Source: Desmodesmus armatus (taxonomy: Eukaryota; Chlorophyta; Chlorophyceae; Sphaeropleales; Scenedesmaceae). From it: 64,000 bases of DNA. The translations under genes and the position numbers were made by a program. Below, one piece after another: positions 44,699 to 56,957 of the stretch. The notes beneath the pieces are model-generated. The model was given only the letters and a program-made list of their open reading frames with translations. It did not search any database and was not told the DNA's origin. The stretch's first letter is position 1. Every line of letters starts with the position of its first letter. The DNA lies in NCBI GenBank assembly GCA_007449985.2, contig VIIQ02000092.1:112001-176000 (forward strand). Direction: 5' to 3'.

Positions 44699-47600
44699 AG
44701 GGAGGGAGGGAGAGAGAGAGAGAGAGCGATGACGCTAAAATGCCATGCATGTAGCGTTAGTTTAGGAAGAGTCCGTGTGTGACCTCATAGTGGTTGCCAC
44801 GTCCCCACCGTAACCCCAGGTGCCTATTCACCTAGGGATCAAGGATGTGCGCAGAAATACCCGTGTGGGCTGCGTCAGGGCTCTGTTTTTCCCGGAAGGA
44901 ATCTGAATGATGTGCTTGTGGCTGGTAGCGAGGTTGAGTCGGGCTATTTTGCTTTGTTGTACCTGCAGGGTACGGATCCTCTGCAGGGGGCGTGGCGTAC
45001 GTCAACAGTATCTACTCGTGAGTGACCCTATCTGACGTGCAGCTGACTTTCGCCAGCATTGCTCGTGAGCCTGATGCAGCTGATGTGTCAATCCTCGTAT
45101 GACGTTTGTGTTTTCAGGGTGTTTTTTCATCTTGGTGATTGAGACCCAAAACCCTTCAGCAACACCTGCGCCCGCTGAAGCTAGGCTTTGAGCAGCGCGC
45201 AAACTGGCAGCAGAAGGCCTGCAGGATAGTTTGTCTGACAGGGTGTGGGTGCACATGTGTTCAACCAATGCACTATAACACCCTTGCCTGTTGCTTTGAT
45301 TGCTGCTCCCCCAACAGGGCCTCACTGAAGCACTACAAGCAGCCTGTGTTTGTCTTTACCAGGGATCTCAGCGGAAATGCAAAATACATCGCAGATGTCA
45401 CCTCACATGGTAAGTCTCAAGCGGTGAAGTTGTGCTTTCACAGAAAGCGTCCTGCACTGCGGTTGTGCGATCCATTCAAACTGCAAGATGCAGAGCTCTC
45501 ACCACAGACTGCTAGCTGTGTGGCACTCATGTGCGCTGCATGAGGTGCATCACACCCTCAAACCCACTATTGACTTGTTGCTGCTGGTGCTGCCCCTACT
45601 CCAACTCCCCCTGCTGCCTGCCAATCCTGTGATACTGGGTACTACAGAGGTCGGACATGCCTTTGGTGAGTCCATTTATGCTGCAGTCTGCATCTGCATG
45701 GCCTGTGTGTGTGCTGCGCATGTCTAGTGGTGTGTTTGCAGCTGCTAGTCACCACACAAGTAGTACGGCGCTGTTGCTAGCAGCTCACACGGACAGCTGA
45801 GCCACTGCTGACACGGCTGCCATACCTACAGTCCTTTTGGAGGGCTGCACTAGAGCCTCACTTCCACTCAACTGCATGTTTTTTTTGCTCTGTGAGCCTT
45901 ACCTGGCTCCTGAAATGGCCACTCACGCGGGGCCTGATCCTGTAAAGTTATATTAGCAGTAGCATTGCTTTTCACACCATCATCTACGTAGCTACGACAC
46001 GGACTGAGGCAACTCACTGGTGCTGCTGCTGCCTTGGTTGGGTGTTGCCGTCACTGCTTAGGCTTGTGGCACGACGGGCGGCAAAACCCAGCAGAGGAGT
46101 ATTACTTAGGTCACTCTACACCCTCTGGAGGTTGGGTGAGTGGCAGGAGGGCAGGTGTTGACCTTGGAGTGCTTGTCACTATGCTGAATTCTTTGGGAGG
46201 CGGAGCGAGGGGGTATGGACGAATGCAGACAACTGTGCCGTCAAGAACCATATAGAGTGTGCTGTGGCCGACGCATGATGAATGATGTGCACGTGTGGCC
46301 GTGTTTGGTACACCCTGTTACAATGAACGGCAGTGTGAGGGGCTGCACACATGGTGCGCTTGTTTTGAGAGCATCTTTTGTGCTTTGTGCCATGCATGAG
46401 CACGTGTGTGATTGAATTGCATACCTGGAGGTTGTAGCTCAGATGTGTATCTGCCATGTGTGTAAAAACATGACCTTTACTGCTCTATCTGCCCTGTGCC
46501 TGCCTGTGCTGCTCTTGCCTGACAGGCCCCCATCATGGGTCTGGGTTACTATCAGACAATGACCCAGTGGAGCAGGTGTGTCAGGTTGATGGGCGGGTCT
46601 TCAGCTTGTTTGTAGTCAAAAATTTGAATTCGAATTTTAGTAGTTACTCAGGCGGGAAGGGCTGTTTCAAGGAAAGCCCTTGATGCTGGACAGTATTCTC
46701 GCATCTGCATAGGAGCTTTTCACTGACCCTACCTGTAGGGACTGACTTGGTGGCTCGTGAGACTAGTGTTGACCAAGTCTTGCTGTCGCTCTGCTGTCGT
46801 GTGCTTGGCTTTGCAGTGGTGATTACAAGAGCGCTTCCCAGAAGCAAGATGACTGTGCGGTAAGTTGACTCATGCAGCACTGCGCAGTGTGCATGCGTAG
46901 GTACCTTATGCTTGCAGCGTAGCATCCATGAACTACATTAGCATGCCCTTCAAGAGTAATCGTGCCACGTGACAGGATGTTGCCAATATCAGGGGGGTCT
47001 TCAGCCATACGTTTGTGTTCAGCCCTACCCGTCCTGACACCCACACCATCGACGCGTCCTCCTGATCCCCACTCTCCCTCTCAAGTTCAGCTGCTGTTCT
47101 GAACCTGACATACTCATGTGTATGTGGGGCACGAGGGGGGGGCGGGTCGGCGGGCCCTTCACGGCACCCTCATGAGCCCTGTGGCTTGCTGGCTAGGGCA
47201 GAGGGTTTGAGATCCCCTCCCACAATGACTGTACTGTACTGCACTGTATACCCTTGTGCAGGTGATTGCATCAAGCTTCCTGATAAAGGCTATGCTCCCC
47301 AGGTGCATGGCATAAGCACGGCCGATGCCCTGCCGCTGAGCCCCACCCTCAGCTCGAATGGGCTGACAGCAAATGTCAAGCACACTGGTGTCATAAGGTG
47401 GGCTCGTTTGGTGTGCGGGGATCAGGTTTATGTTGATCCCACCTCCTAAACCTTCAACCAAACCTCATGTAAAGCTTCCACGTAGGGCAATGCAACGAAA
47501 GACGTCCTTGTCAAGTTGATTGATCCAGCTGAACCCATGCACTGGCAAGGAAGCTGCTGCTGTCATGCTGTTGTGCCTCGGGACAACACTGTCATCATGA

Positions 47601-49840
47601 CAACATGAAACCGTGCATGGTTCAGTATGTGGCTGAACACGCTTTAGTAGCCAACGAGGCGCATGGGATACCAGTGTCGTAGACCACGACACCTTCACTG
47701 AGGACAGAAGCTGTGTACCAAAGTACCTACCTTCTCTGTCCGCCGCTTGACCCCGTATGCATTGCGTGTGCGGTGGTTCGAACCCTGCAGGATGCCTGAA
47801 GATGGAGAGTTTATGTCCTTTACAGCGGTTGCGGGGACAGCGACCCTGACAGTGCGGGTGCCTCCGAATGCCCGGTCAAACCTCAACATGCGGTTGACCA
47901 TGTTTGACCCCAACTTGGCGGTGATGCCTGCAGCCATCAGGAGTGGCCTCTCGATCCCACAGGTGTGCTGGGCCTCCAGCTTGCATAATACTGCCACCAG
48001 CATATGCTGTCTGCGCAGACAGAACAGACCCAACAAAGAACAGAAGGAAAGCAGCCAAACCATACAAGCAAGAGCTGGCAGCACTGCAGCACTTGGCTTT
48101 TCAACTGATGCAAATGTGCGCGATGCATGAGATCCAGGCTTATGAGATCTAGGCTTATCCACAGGAGGTTTACACAAGCTTGTGGCTTTAGTCTGATCCC
48201 TGCTGCACAACAAGCCAGCCGCTCACGTGTTCCAGTTGTGGAGCTTCCAGACTGCAGCCAACCAACTGCACGGAGCAGCGGCAGCATAACCATTCCTTCA
48301 GGGACGGTACGCTGGATGTTTTGCTCAACGCCCTGCAATTTGTCGGTGTCTAACTGGGAGCATTTTTATAAGATCAAAATGAATAGATAATTCATTGAAA
48401 GTACATCTTGTCTGCACTGTTGCCCGCAGTTTTCGGTGGCCCTGCCTGTCGCTGGCACCTACTACATCTCCATCAACGGAAACGGAGACGGGACAGATGC
48501 AACTACCGGCTACACAAACTACGGCAGCCGTGGGATGTACCAGTTGCAGCTGACATACCCATTCGCAACACCCCCTCCTCCTCCTTCACCACCTCCGCCC
48601 GCCCCAACACCGCCCCCACCGCCTCCCCCGCCCCCCGCGGTAAGTGTGCTGACCGCAGCCTACATGCATCTCCACTTTTGATGTTATCACAGACACTGCT
48701 GCACTGCATGCGTATTGTTGTCTATGCATTTCCTGCGCCCTGCACCAGTCAGCACTCTTATCCCATGCCACGAGCTAGCATGCACGCCTTTCAGCTTTGC
48801 TGCATATGCCATATGGGCGCAGGGGACGGCTGCTGTCAGACACTCACACATGCACGAGGCCGTTCAAATCCTCGACATGCATGGCTGTTCCCAACATCTG
48901 GGCTGCATGCGCATCACAGCGCACACCAGCCCCGTTGCTTCCCCGTGCATGCTTCGAATGGCACCTCTGCTCCCTTTGGCTGAACCACTATGTTGTGTCT
49001 TGTGTATCCGCCTTGACACTTCATGCCACAGCCTCCGGCTACGATGTCCGTCTCTGCCCCAAGAATGTCCAGGTCCGGGAACAACAGAGGCAAAAACGTG
49101 AGTGGGAGCAGTGCAGTCAGGTGCACGTTGTGCCAAATTCGAACAGACATGTTGTTCGAAAAGACGTGCACCTTTGCGACGAGTCAGCAAGCCAGTGCAG
49201 GGGCATGTACACATGTGGGGAATGGGGCCCTGCCAGTCAGCTAGACGTATACACCTACATCAGGCACTGCGGGGCCGTCAGTGAGCTGAGGCTGGCACCA
49301 CAGCAGAAATGCAGCTGCAGCGCATTTGTTTTTCTTTATTATTTATTTTTTTGTTATTTTCTATTCATTTATTTGTTCATTTATTTCACAAGTACACCCA
49401 GTGTTTGCAAACAGCACCACACAAGGTTCGCAACATCAGTTTGCATGCAACACCTGTGTCCTGGGTGTGACACACGTGTTAGCAGCACTGTAGCAGCACA
49501 TTTCCGGTGTACAGTTAAAACTTTGTGACACCTGCTGCCTTCGCTTTGTGTGTCTGTGTGCGTGTGAATGCCGCAGGCTGGTATCACATGCACCGCGACT
49601 TTCTCGGTTGTGAGCAACGGCATTGGGGTCTCTTCGACTGTCAGCGCACGTTGGGAGACAAATGTTGCAGGATCGATGGTCACCCAGACCATGACGAACA
49701 CAGCTGGCACCCACACATTCACCTACAAGTCACCCAGCACAGCCACATACTGCCAGTTTTCCGTTACTGGTGTCACTCCGCTTGCGGCAGACCTTCCGCT
49801 CAGTGGAGCCTTGCCTACTAATGTGAGGCTCACCTTTTGA
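41918..49840 (+). CDS. Secreted metzincin-type zinc metalloprotease, about 692 aa
   Basis: Exons: 41918-42160, 42879-43199, 43836-44003, 44416-44593, 44969-45017, 45318-45409, 45648-45665, 46062-46135, 46526-46575, 46817-46854 (or 46859), 47262-47397, 47791-47962, 48430-48639, 49032-49097 and 49577-49840. The start gives a signal peptide (VALVLLLAVSCNA). A prodomain follows with a 20-residue His/Arg/Lys run (about 155-174). The catalytic part has KKIYLDFTGHT, EDFAPFNVDVTTEDPA, WYGSSAGGVAYV and the zinc site HEVGHAFGLWHD (His350, Glu351, His354, His360) spread over exons 6-8, then APIMGLGYY, the usual downstream Met region. A beta-rich domain (DGEFMSFTAVAGT, LPVAGTYYISINGNG), a PPPPPSPPPP-type linker and a C-terminal beta-rich domain complete it. 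Close bacterial relatives share the core; the wall-type linker suggests an extracellular-matrix location. Phase is exact only with the 46854 donor. A short exon between 47963 and 48429 may be missed. Confidence 0.88.
43405..43612. repeat. Degenerate tandem repeat in metzincin intron 2
   Basis: About five units of roughly 45 bp built from GGTCCATGGAGG, CGCCTTGGGG and GTGGAATGCTTGGCAG phrases. The rest of the intron shows nothing else. Confidence 0.75.
44652..44728. repeat. (GA)n tract with G-run in metzincin intron 4
   Basis: GA dinucleotides, a run of nine G, then GGGA and more GA. Purine-only on the plus strand for about 75 bp. Confidence 0.95.
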
Positions 49841-52800
49841 GTTTGGTGGCTAAAGGTGCCAAAGAGGCTCTTGTTTTTTAGGGTTTTCAGGTGCACCTGG
49901 ATCCCTTTGTGGTGTGGTATCACAGGGTGCATGCTTGTTGCTGCATCAGGATTCAGGTGGATCGGCTGAGCGCGCGCCAGCGACTGGCTATGTTGCTTCA
50001 TCACCCAAGGGGTTCCGAGCGAGGGGCGGGCAGATGGGGTGGCTGCGAGCGTTGCTGGTAGTGTGGCAGAGCATGGGGGCGAAGCCGTTCATTCTGCAGC
50101 AGGCCGCTTATACATGACTTGACAAGCCCAGTTGTTTCTGGGCTCTTATGGTTGCACAGCTTGTCCTATCTTTTTTGGCCATTGAAGCATAGGGTTGAAA
50201 GTGGCACTTGTCTCTCTTTTCTTTCATTTTTTTAAGGAGGGGTTGGCAGCCTGGCCCGGCATGCCAGCGCGCACAACGCATGATCAATCCGCTCAGCAAT
50301 GTCGACCGCCATGCGTCGTGCTGGATGCATGAGGGTGGATTTCTTTTCTCTTTTCTTTCGAGTGGTAGGTGCGGGTGACATGCTGCGGTTTGACAGCATG
50401 CGTTGTTTGCGAAGATTGCAGAAGTGGCCCGCGTGCAAAGTGCGTGAAGTACGTACTGTGTGGCTTGTACTGACGTTGGGGTCGCAATTGGACGTCAGAA
50501 CATGTGTGTGGGTGTCTGCATGCTGCGCATGTGCATCGCACGTATGTGCGACAAGCTCACAGAGCCGTGACGTGGCTCGATGACCATGCCTTTCCAAATA
50601 GGCACTGTCTGTGCTGCAGCCAGCATGCATTGGCAATGGACCTACAGCATGAGCAGGACGGCTGCAACAGCATCCCGGTGGCTGGATGCTGCTGTAGCAT
50701 CCATTCACCTGATCATCAGACTGTAGGGGTGATGTGATGGGAGCTCCTGGCGTTGCTGGTTGGGTTGTTGTGTACGTGATGGTCTAGACCATATCTGGTA
50801 CCCCAGGTGAAGTTGCGTTGATGTTGCGTTTTTTGTTTTGGGGGAGCCCATGAGGTTTACTGGCGGGTTCACACTGTGAAAGAGATGGGGTGGGTACTGG
50901 TCAGTGCTGAGTACTGCGTCGCACTGTAGTTTGACGGCTGTGGGTTGCCGTCCTTTGAAGGTTGCTGGCTTACCCGACTAGCTGGTCCCTCCCTTGTCTG
51001 ACTGTTGTGCCAAACAGCAGCTGGGGGTTACCTCTTCTCCTGACAACTATGCCGCACCGACTATCTTGCTCTCTGTCTCCTTCTCCTTCCCCGTACACAT
51101 GGACCTTGTGTGCTGGCTCTTTCCTAGTACTGTTACTGCTACATGGTTCAGGGTGAGCCTGAACACCCCGTAGGCAGCCAACGAGGCTCATGGGGCACCC
51201 TGAGGTGCTTCCATGTTGTCGCTGCTGCTCACCTGCTGCGGCAGTTGTGGGATTAGTCAGCACACACTAGCTATACACAGATGCAATCGGCGGTTGCAGA
51301 TGCGTATTGTGGGCCTTGTTGCGGAGCGTTGTTGGTTTTGAATTCCCCCCAGGGGTTGAGCGAGCACTCGCTTGGTGCGCACATGCTGTCAGCCTGCCAG
51401 TGGTTGCGGGGCCAAGCATGTGTGCACAGGACAAGGCTTGCCTGTTGCCAACAGCAGTATGCATTGTCTGCTTGGGCTTGCTGCCTTTGGCACAGGCAGC
51501 ATACTGTTGGGTTGCAGAGCACATGTGTGTTGCTAGATACGTTTGCTGGATAGTTTGTTGTTTCATTGCAGATTGACCACATGTTGTGCTTGAAGAGTGC
51601 TCTGCATGCAAGATGCTGGCTAGTACTGCCAAGGAGGGTGCTTGCGGCGAAGTCTCTTGGACACATGCGTCTTGCTGGCGTGATCAGCATGCTCCATACA
51701 GTGGAAGGGCGACAAAGCAGGAAATGTCAGATTCTGGGGGGGGGGGGGGTTGTGGTGACGGCAACATGGTCTGATGTGTGGGGTGAAAGAAAGGTTGTTG
51801 GGCTACACAAAATTGGCATTGGGGAGCGCAGATGCATCTGGATGTTGCCGCGTTCCGCTCCACCTTGACGGGATGCTGCTGGGTTGGGGGCGTCGGCATG
51901 ACGGGGCACTGTTGCATGCATCTGCAGGGTGGCTTGGTGACATGGCCGGCCGCTGATGGCATCTCAGCAGGCAGGGGCTGCAATGGTGGGATGGCACCAG
52001 TGGTGATGGTGACAGGGGGACGATGAGCAAGGGGGCTTGAGATGGCAGGTGACACCCACATTCCGTGTGCATCTACAATGGGGCTTGGTAACAGGGCCGG
52101 CAGCTGATGGCGTCTCAGCAGGAAGAGGCTGCAATGGTGGGGCGGGGGTGGCACCAGTGGCAATGGCAGAGGACCATGAGCAAGGGGGCTTGAGTTGGCA
52201 GCTGGCACCACACATTCGGGAGTGGGATCTTGTGCAGTGTTGACCAGGGATGGGGGCTTGTGCAGATTTGTGAGGGATGGGGGCTTGTGCATTGTTTCTG
52301 CCTGATGGAGTTGCCGTAGGTTTGTTGACATGTCTTACTAGCGCACCAGTGCATGTGGTGCCGTCTGGGGTGGGGGGAAGGGGGATGCATGCGGTGCGAT
52401 AGGAGAGGTTGGCTGCGGGTTCATGTTGAGTACTGTACTGAGGGGGAGGCCTTCACAGGCTCTACACAGCGCCAACGTGTTGCTGCAATGGGTGAATTCG
52501 GTGCAGGACTGCACGTCACGTGCACGTCAATGGCATACCGTGCCCTCCCGTGCCAGTGCATAAGGTCGTATGACATGGTACAGTCACACCTGTACGTGGT
52601 GTGCATAAATGCAGTGCTTGCAGCTTGGGTTGCACTGCTGTTGTTTGTGACTGCACTGCAGCGCCGTGTTGGTTAGGGTTGTTAGCAGGGCTGATAGGAG
52701 GCTGGCATAAAATGCCCACCCGGCTTTGCAGCCTGTCTTAGTCTAGCGTCCAGAGGCTGTCAACAGTTGCTTTTGTTTGTTCGTTTTCCGCCCTCATGCG

Positions 52801-55624
52801 GTACGCTTGGCCTGTTCACTTGTGATGGATTGTTACCGAGTTTTTTGGACGACGCGCACCACCAGGGTACAGCTAGAACCCAGCTGGCACCACACCCACA
52901 ATGTGCAGTGACCCTGCACTACACACTGCTGCATTTGGCACAGGAGGGCTCATGTTAGGGGGTGTGGATTTGGGCTGTTTGGGTGTTGAATACATCGTCT
53001 GGGTACCACATGAGTGTCTCAGAGGCTCCCATCTTGACAGATAGTCCTGGCGAGCCTATCGCAGCCGTCTGTCGGCGGCCACTGCAGCTGATCAACACAA
53101 TCTCAGGCTTGGGTGCCCTCATCCTGCATGAGGCCAGGCTGCATGGATATATGGCTGAGTGCATCAGCTAGACAGCATGACTGAGTATAATGTTTGTGTA
53201 TAAGAGGCGAGATGGTACCTGTTGTCTCGTCAGATGGACGCAGGCAAGCCACGGTGCAAGCTTGTTGTCAAACAAAGCATGTCCAAGAGTTTCACTCGAG
53301 CCTTGGCCACTGGACATGTGTTCCACCGCTTCTTCTCCAGTTGCTGATGCACAGTAGTGTTGTGTGTTGGTGTTGAGGGCAGCTGCCAGGCTTCTGCACA
53401 ATGGCATCCTGCCGTATACAGCCCTGCTGCATCATAGAATGCCCCATCTATTGCACACGGGTATATGTGTACTGATAAGCACGGGATTGGCGGCAGCTGT
53501 TGCATGCTGTTGCAAGACAGCCTGCGGGCACATGCCACAAGCGGCAATGTTCATGCCAGGCGCACTCTCATGTGGTGGGTTGCAGCTGCCAGACGGACAT
53601 GTGATGCGTGTTGATAAACGTACGTACATATTTCTGCTGCCACATCGGGCAACAACCATCAGCACGCGTGTGCCACAGCACTGAGTGCTGGGCAGGCACT
53701 GAGCGACACATGTGCGCACTTCGTGCACGCATTGCATACAATCTGCCAGATTGTACATTGTGCTAGCATGTGTGCGGTACATGTGCAGTGCCAATGCACA
53801 TGGTGTGCGCGTGTGTGCAGCATAGTTGGTGGTGCACCGGTACCACAGGCAAGCAACAGGGTTTCTGCTGGAATGCTTTCATGCATGGCGCCACATCATG
53901 CGCAAGTAAATCTCGCGTTTACTTGGTATCGTGCATGTCCATTCTTACAGCAGAGACAACTGTTCCAGTTGTCAAAGTTGTTTGCTTTGTCAAATCTAAC
54001 CCATGCTTGATTCTTGAATGGCTGCGGTGAGTGCCCTGCCGTAGTGTGGCTGTTATTCAGTTGGCTGATCCCCACCTCACCTTGTAAATGGCCTTCCACT
54101 CCAACCTCAGGCACTGCCATAGTATGCTGGCTACCATGCCCAGCGGTACACCCCTAGTAGGGGACCCTGCTGTGCTGCACGAAGCATGCCTGCTCAGACG
54201 CGTGCTACTACTACTGCTGCCCTGACATACTAACGCCATCTGCAGGTCTGCTGCATGCTGTGTGCAAATAAGTCCAACATACTGGCCCAGGGGTGCTGTG
54301 ACTTGTGGCTAGCTGGCATGTTGCATGCGATGCTGCTCAGCTGCTGACACAGCATATGCTGAGAATAGGGAGTGCTCTGCAGCGCTGCAAATGCTGTGCT
54401 GATGGCTTTGCACATGGCTACCAAGCTGCCCCAAGCTGCTGTGCAACAACAACTCAACCACAATGCACCTGAGCTTGTATCTACTTGTTCTGTTAGGGGG
54501 TACCTGCTACCTTGCCCTGCATTGCATGATGCTGGACACACAATGAAGCAGTTTCATCACCTGGTGAATGTTACATCATGATTCTCTGCATGTAGGACTC
54601 AGCCTGCATGCACACTTCAACCTCAGACAGTGCGACCTGAGCTGTCGCTGTCAGCAACATGAATCTAGCAAAGATGTATGCACACTCTTGCCACTTCTTG
54701 CAAATCTGAGCATCACACAGCACGCATGCTCGCTTTTCACAGTATGGCTTTCAGGCCATTGGCTCACTGCTGCAGACAAGCATGCAATTGCACCGCAGCC
54801 CCCAGTACAAGCATGCATCAGTGAACCATATGTGCATTGCAACAGCCACACAATTCATCATGCAGTCTTGCTGCTGACATGTTGGAGCCTGTATTGCATG
54901 TCAAACACCCAGGCCCCTGTACTGATAGCCTACAGATCAAACGTGTAACAATCAGGAGCCCTAGCCTTGGGCCAAAGCATACGCTCAACAATGCAGCAGC
55001 TGTAACTGGCAAAGCCCTTGCAACTGCATGCAATGCGGGGTTGCCAGTGTGGCATGCAACCTGCACCCCTTAGTGCTGAGTGCACATGTACACAGCTACC
55101 ACTACACATGCAGTTGCCTGTTGTGGTGTGTACAGCGCCACACTGCTGGCAACAGACACAACAGACCCAACAGCAGCACCTGTGTGCACCTGGATGCATG
55201 CTGTCCGACAGCACGTCCACACTCCCAATTATTGCCTAGCATGCCCGTATGCGTCAATTCCACGGTACTACACCGTGTAGACACACAGCAGGGTGTGGCA
55301 CACCCTGCGCAACATAGCCATTGTGGTTGTGTGCATGCCCACACCACCCGGCAGTGTGAATAAGCAAATTATACGCTAGCTCAAAGCGTGCATAGTGCCC
55401 CACTGTTCACCCAGGGTGCATGCCGGTTGCGCGCAGTGCATGCTGCAAAGCACAACAGCCCAGCTGTTGTGACAACACACAACCTGCGTGAAGCAGTCCA
55501 CACTCCAAAACCGTGCATGGGCTCATGTTGCTTGTGGTACTTGCTCATGTTGCACATGTGACATATCACACGCACGCAGTGAGCGAGTAACTACCGTAGT
55601 GGGCATGTAGCCCACTGCCACCGC
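49841..55624. other. Gene-free spacer between the metzincin gene and the convergent hevein gene
   Basis: No exon chain or known domain was found on either strand. The plus strand is GT-rich up to about 53.8 kb and then becomes CA-rich, matching the directions of the two flanking genes. An imperfect 150-bp tandem repeat lies at about 51920-52215. Frames such as 54230-54541 (minus) and 52962-53171 (plus) lack supporting features. Confidence 0.5.
51920..52215. repeat. Two-copy tandem repeat of about 150 bp
   Basis: Each unit contains GGCTTGGTRACAKGGCCGGC, then CTGATGGCRTCTCAGCAGG, GGCTGCAATGGTGG, GGCACCAGTGG and GAGCAAGGGGGCTTGAG. The copies begin near 51929 and 52080. Confidence 0.8.
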
Positions 55625-56957
55625 TCAGCACTTCCACCAGTCAATGTCCATCTTGTTGTTCCGTCCGGCGTAGTCGACGAGATCAGGATCCAGAGGGAGC
55701 CATACACGGTGCCAATCCATGTCGAAGCCGGTAGGGCCGCCGCTGCCACCCGAGTCAACAACATACGCCGTTGTCACGATGTTGTTGCGCCTGTTGCGGA
55801 TGCAGATTCTGTCCCCACAGTTCAGGACGCCACGCAGACCTGTAGTCGCGGTCCATGGCAAATTCTTCCAATCAATGTGAGGGCGCGCCAGCATGTCGTC
55901 AGTGCACTAAGAGGCAGCAGCACAAGGGACAGCAGCGGCAGACAGGGACACGTCAGGGCAGCGGTTCCAGGGTATACTGTGCAAAGGTTGCTAGCAACAG
56001 CATGCTGTGACTGCCTGCGCATCGTCCCTCAACCTTGGCTGCTGACTGGCCAATGTCACACAGTGGTCTGATAGTACAAGTGCCTTAGTGTGCAGGCACC
56101 AGCTGTCAGCTGAGCCGCTTGAATTAGGTGCACAATGCAGTGAGGCATGCAGACACTCAGTGTCTGCGGTGGACTGTGCATGATGGCGCCTGCAGAGACC
56201 AGATGGGCCGCCCCAGAAGACCCAGACATGGCATGATTCCGACACCCAAAGCGTGTGTGCAGCATCTTTGCTGATGCGCCCGCCCAAGCCACTTACAGCA
56301 AGGGGGAAAAGGTTGTAGTCAGGCTTGTTGGTTCCTGTCCACTTGTTTTCATTAACACCGAACTCAGGAACGGCTGGGAGATCAGCGTCTACATACGCAT
56401 GGGGTGTCACTCCAAAGCTGGACTGGACTGCACCGCCTGGCTGGGGCTGGGGGGTTGGTGTGGGCGCCTTGGGGGGCTGCCAGACGGGTGGGGCCTGGGT
56501 GGGTGGGGCCGCAAAAGAGCCGCCACATGCACTGTCTCTGGCGCTGTACAGGGATTGGCAGCTGGCGCTGCAGTGGTCTGAGGTGACGCCACAATGGCCA
56601 TAAAATGAGCAGCACTGGCCGCTGGGGCAGTATGTGTTGATTGCAGCGCCACATTCACCACCTGGGGCAGCAGTGTTCTGCTGGGGCGCAGGGGCAGGGG
56701 CCCCAGCGGAGCTGCCACATGCACTGAAGCGGTTGCTGTAGAAGGACTGGCAGCTGGCGCTGCAGTGGTCTGAGGTGACGCCACACCAGCCATATATGAG
56801 CAGCACTGGCCTCTGGGGCAACGTGCGTTGACTGCAGCACCACATTCACCACCTGGAGCAGCAGTGGTCTGCAGGAGCTTGCGACCAGCAGTAGTAGCAC
56901 CTGGCAGCAGCACAGGGTAGGCAGCAGCAGCAGCAGCGGCAGGTGAGTTGTTTGCAA
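55625..56957 (-). CDS. Hevein-type chitin-binding protein with C-terminal barwin/RlpA-like domain, frameshifted in the first hevein repeat
   Basis: Two type-1 chitin-binding domains lie at about 56852-56700 and 56660-56515 (GGECGAA, CP-GQCCS, YGHCGVTSDHCSASCQS). A Pro/Gln linker follows, then VNENKWTGTNKPDYNLFPLA up to a GTAAGT donor at 56296. The last exon, 55906-55625, joins in phase 0 (CTDDMLARPHIDWKNLPW, LNCGDRICIRNRRNN, AYVVDSGGSGGPTGFDMDWH, MDIDWWKC). The CGDRICIRN, AYVVDSG and FDMD elements resemble double-psi beta-barrel proteins; this part is tentative. Such proteins bind chitin or similar glucosamine polymers and are secreted. Near 56793-56796 the first hevein repeat lacks one base relative to the second, so its halves are in different frames. 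The 5' end is unsettled: a frame with Ala-rich sequence and RKLLQ precedes the first repeat, and an ATG at 57343 (MACLLFPVLAA) could begin a short signal-peptide exon. Confidence 0.7.

Noticed and set aside
51684..52331. 215-codon minus-strand His/Pro-rich frame
   Set aside because: It covers the 150-bp tandem repeat and G-runs; the apparent peptide repeats follow from the DNA repeat.
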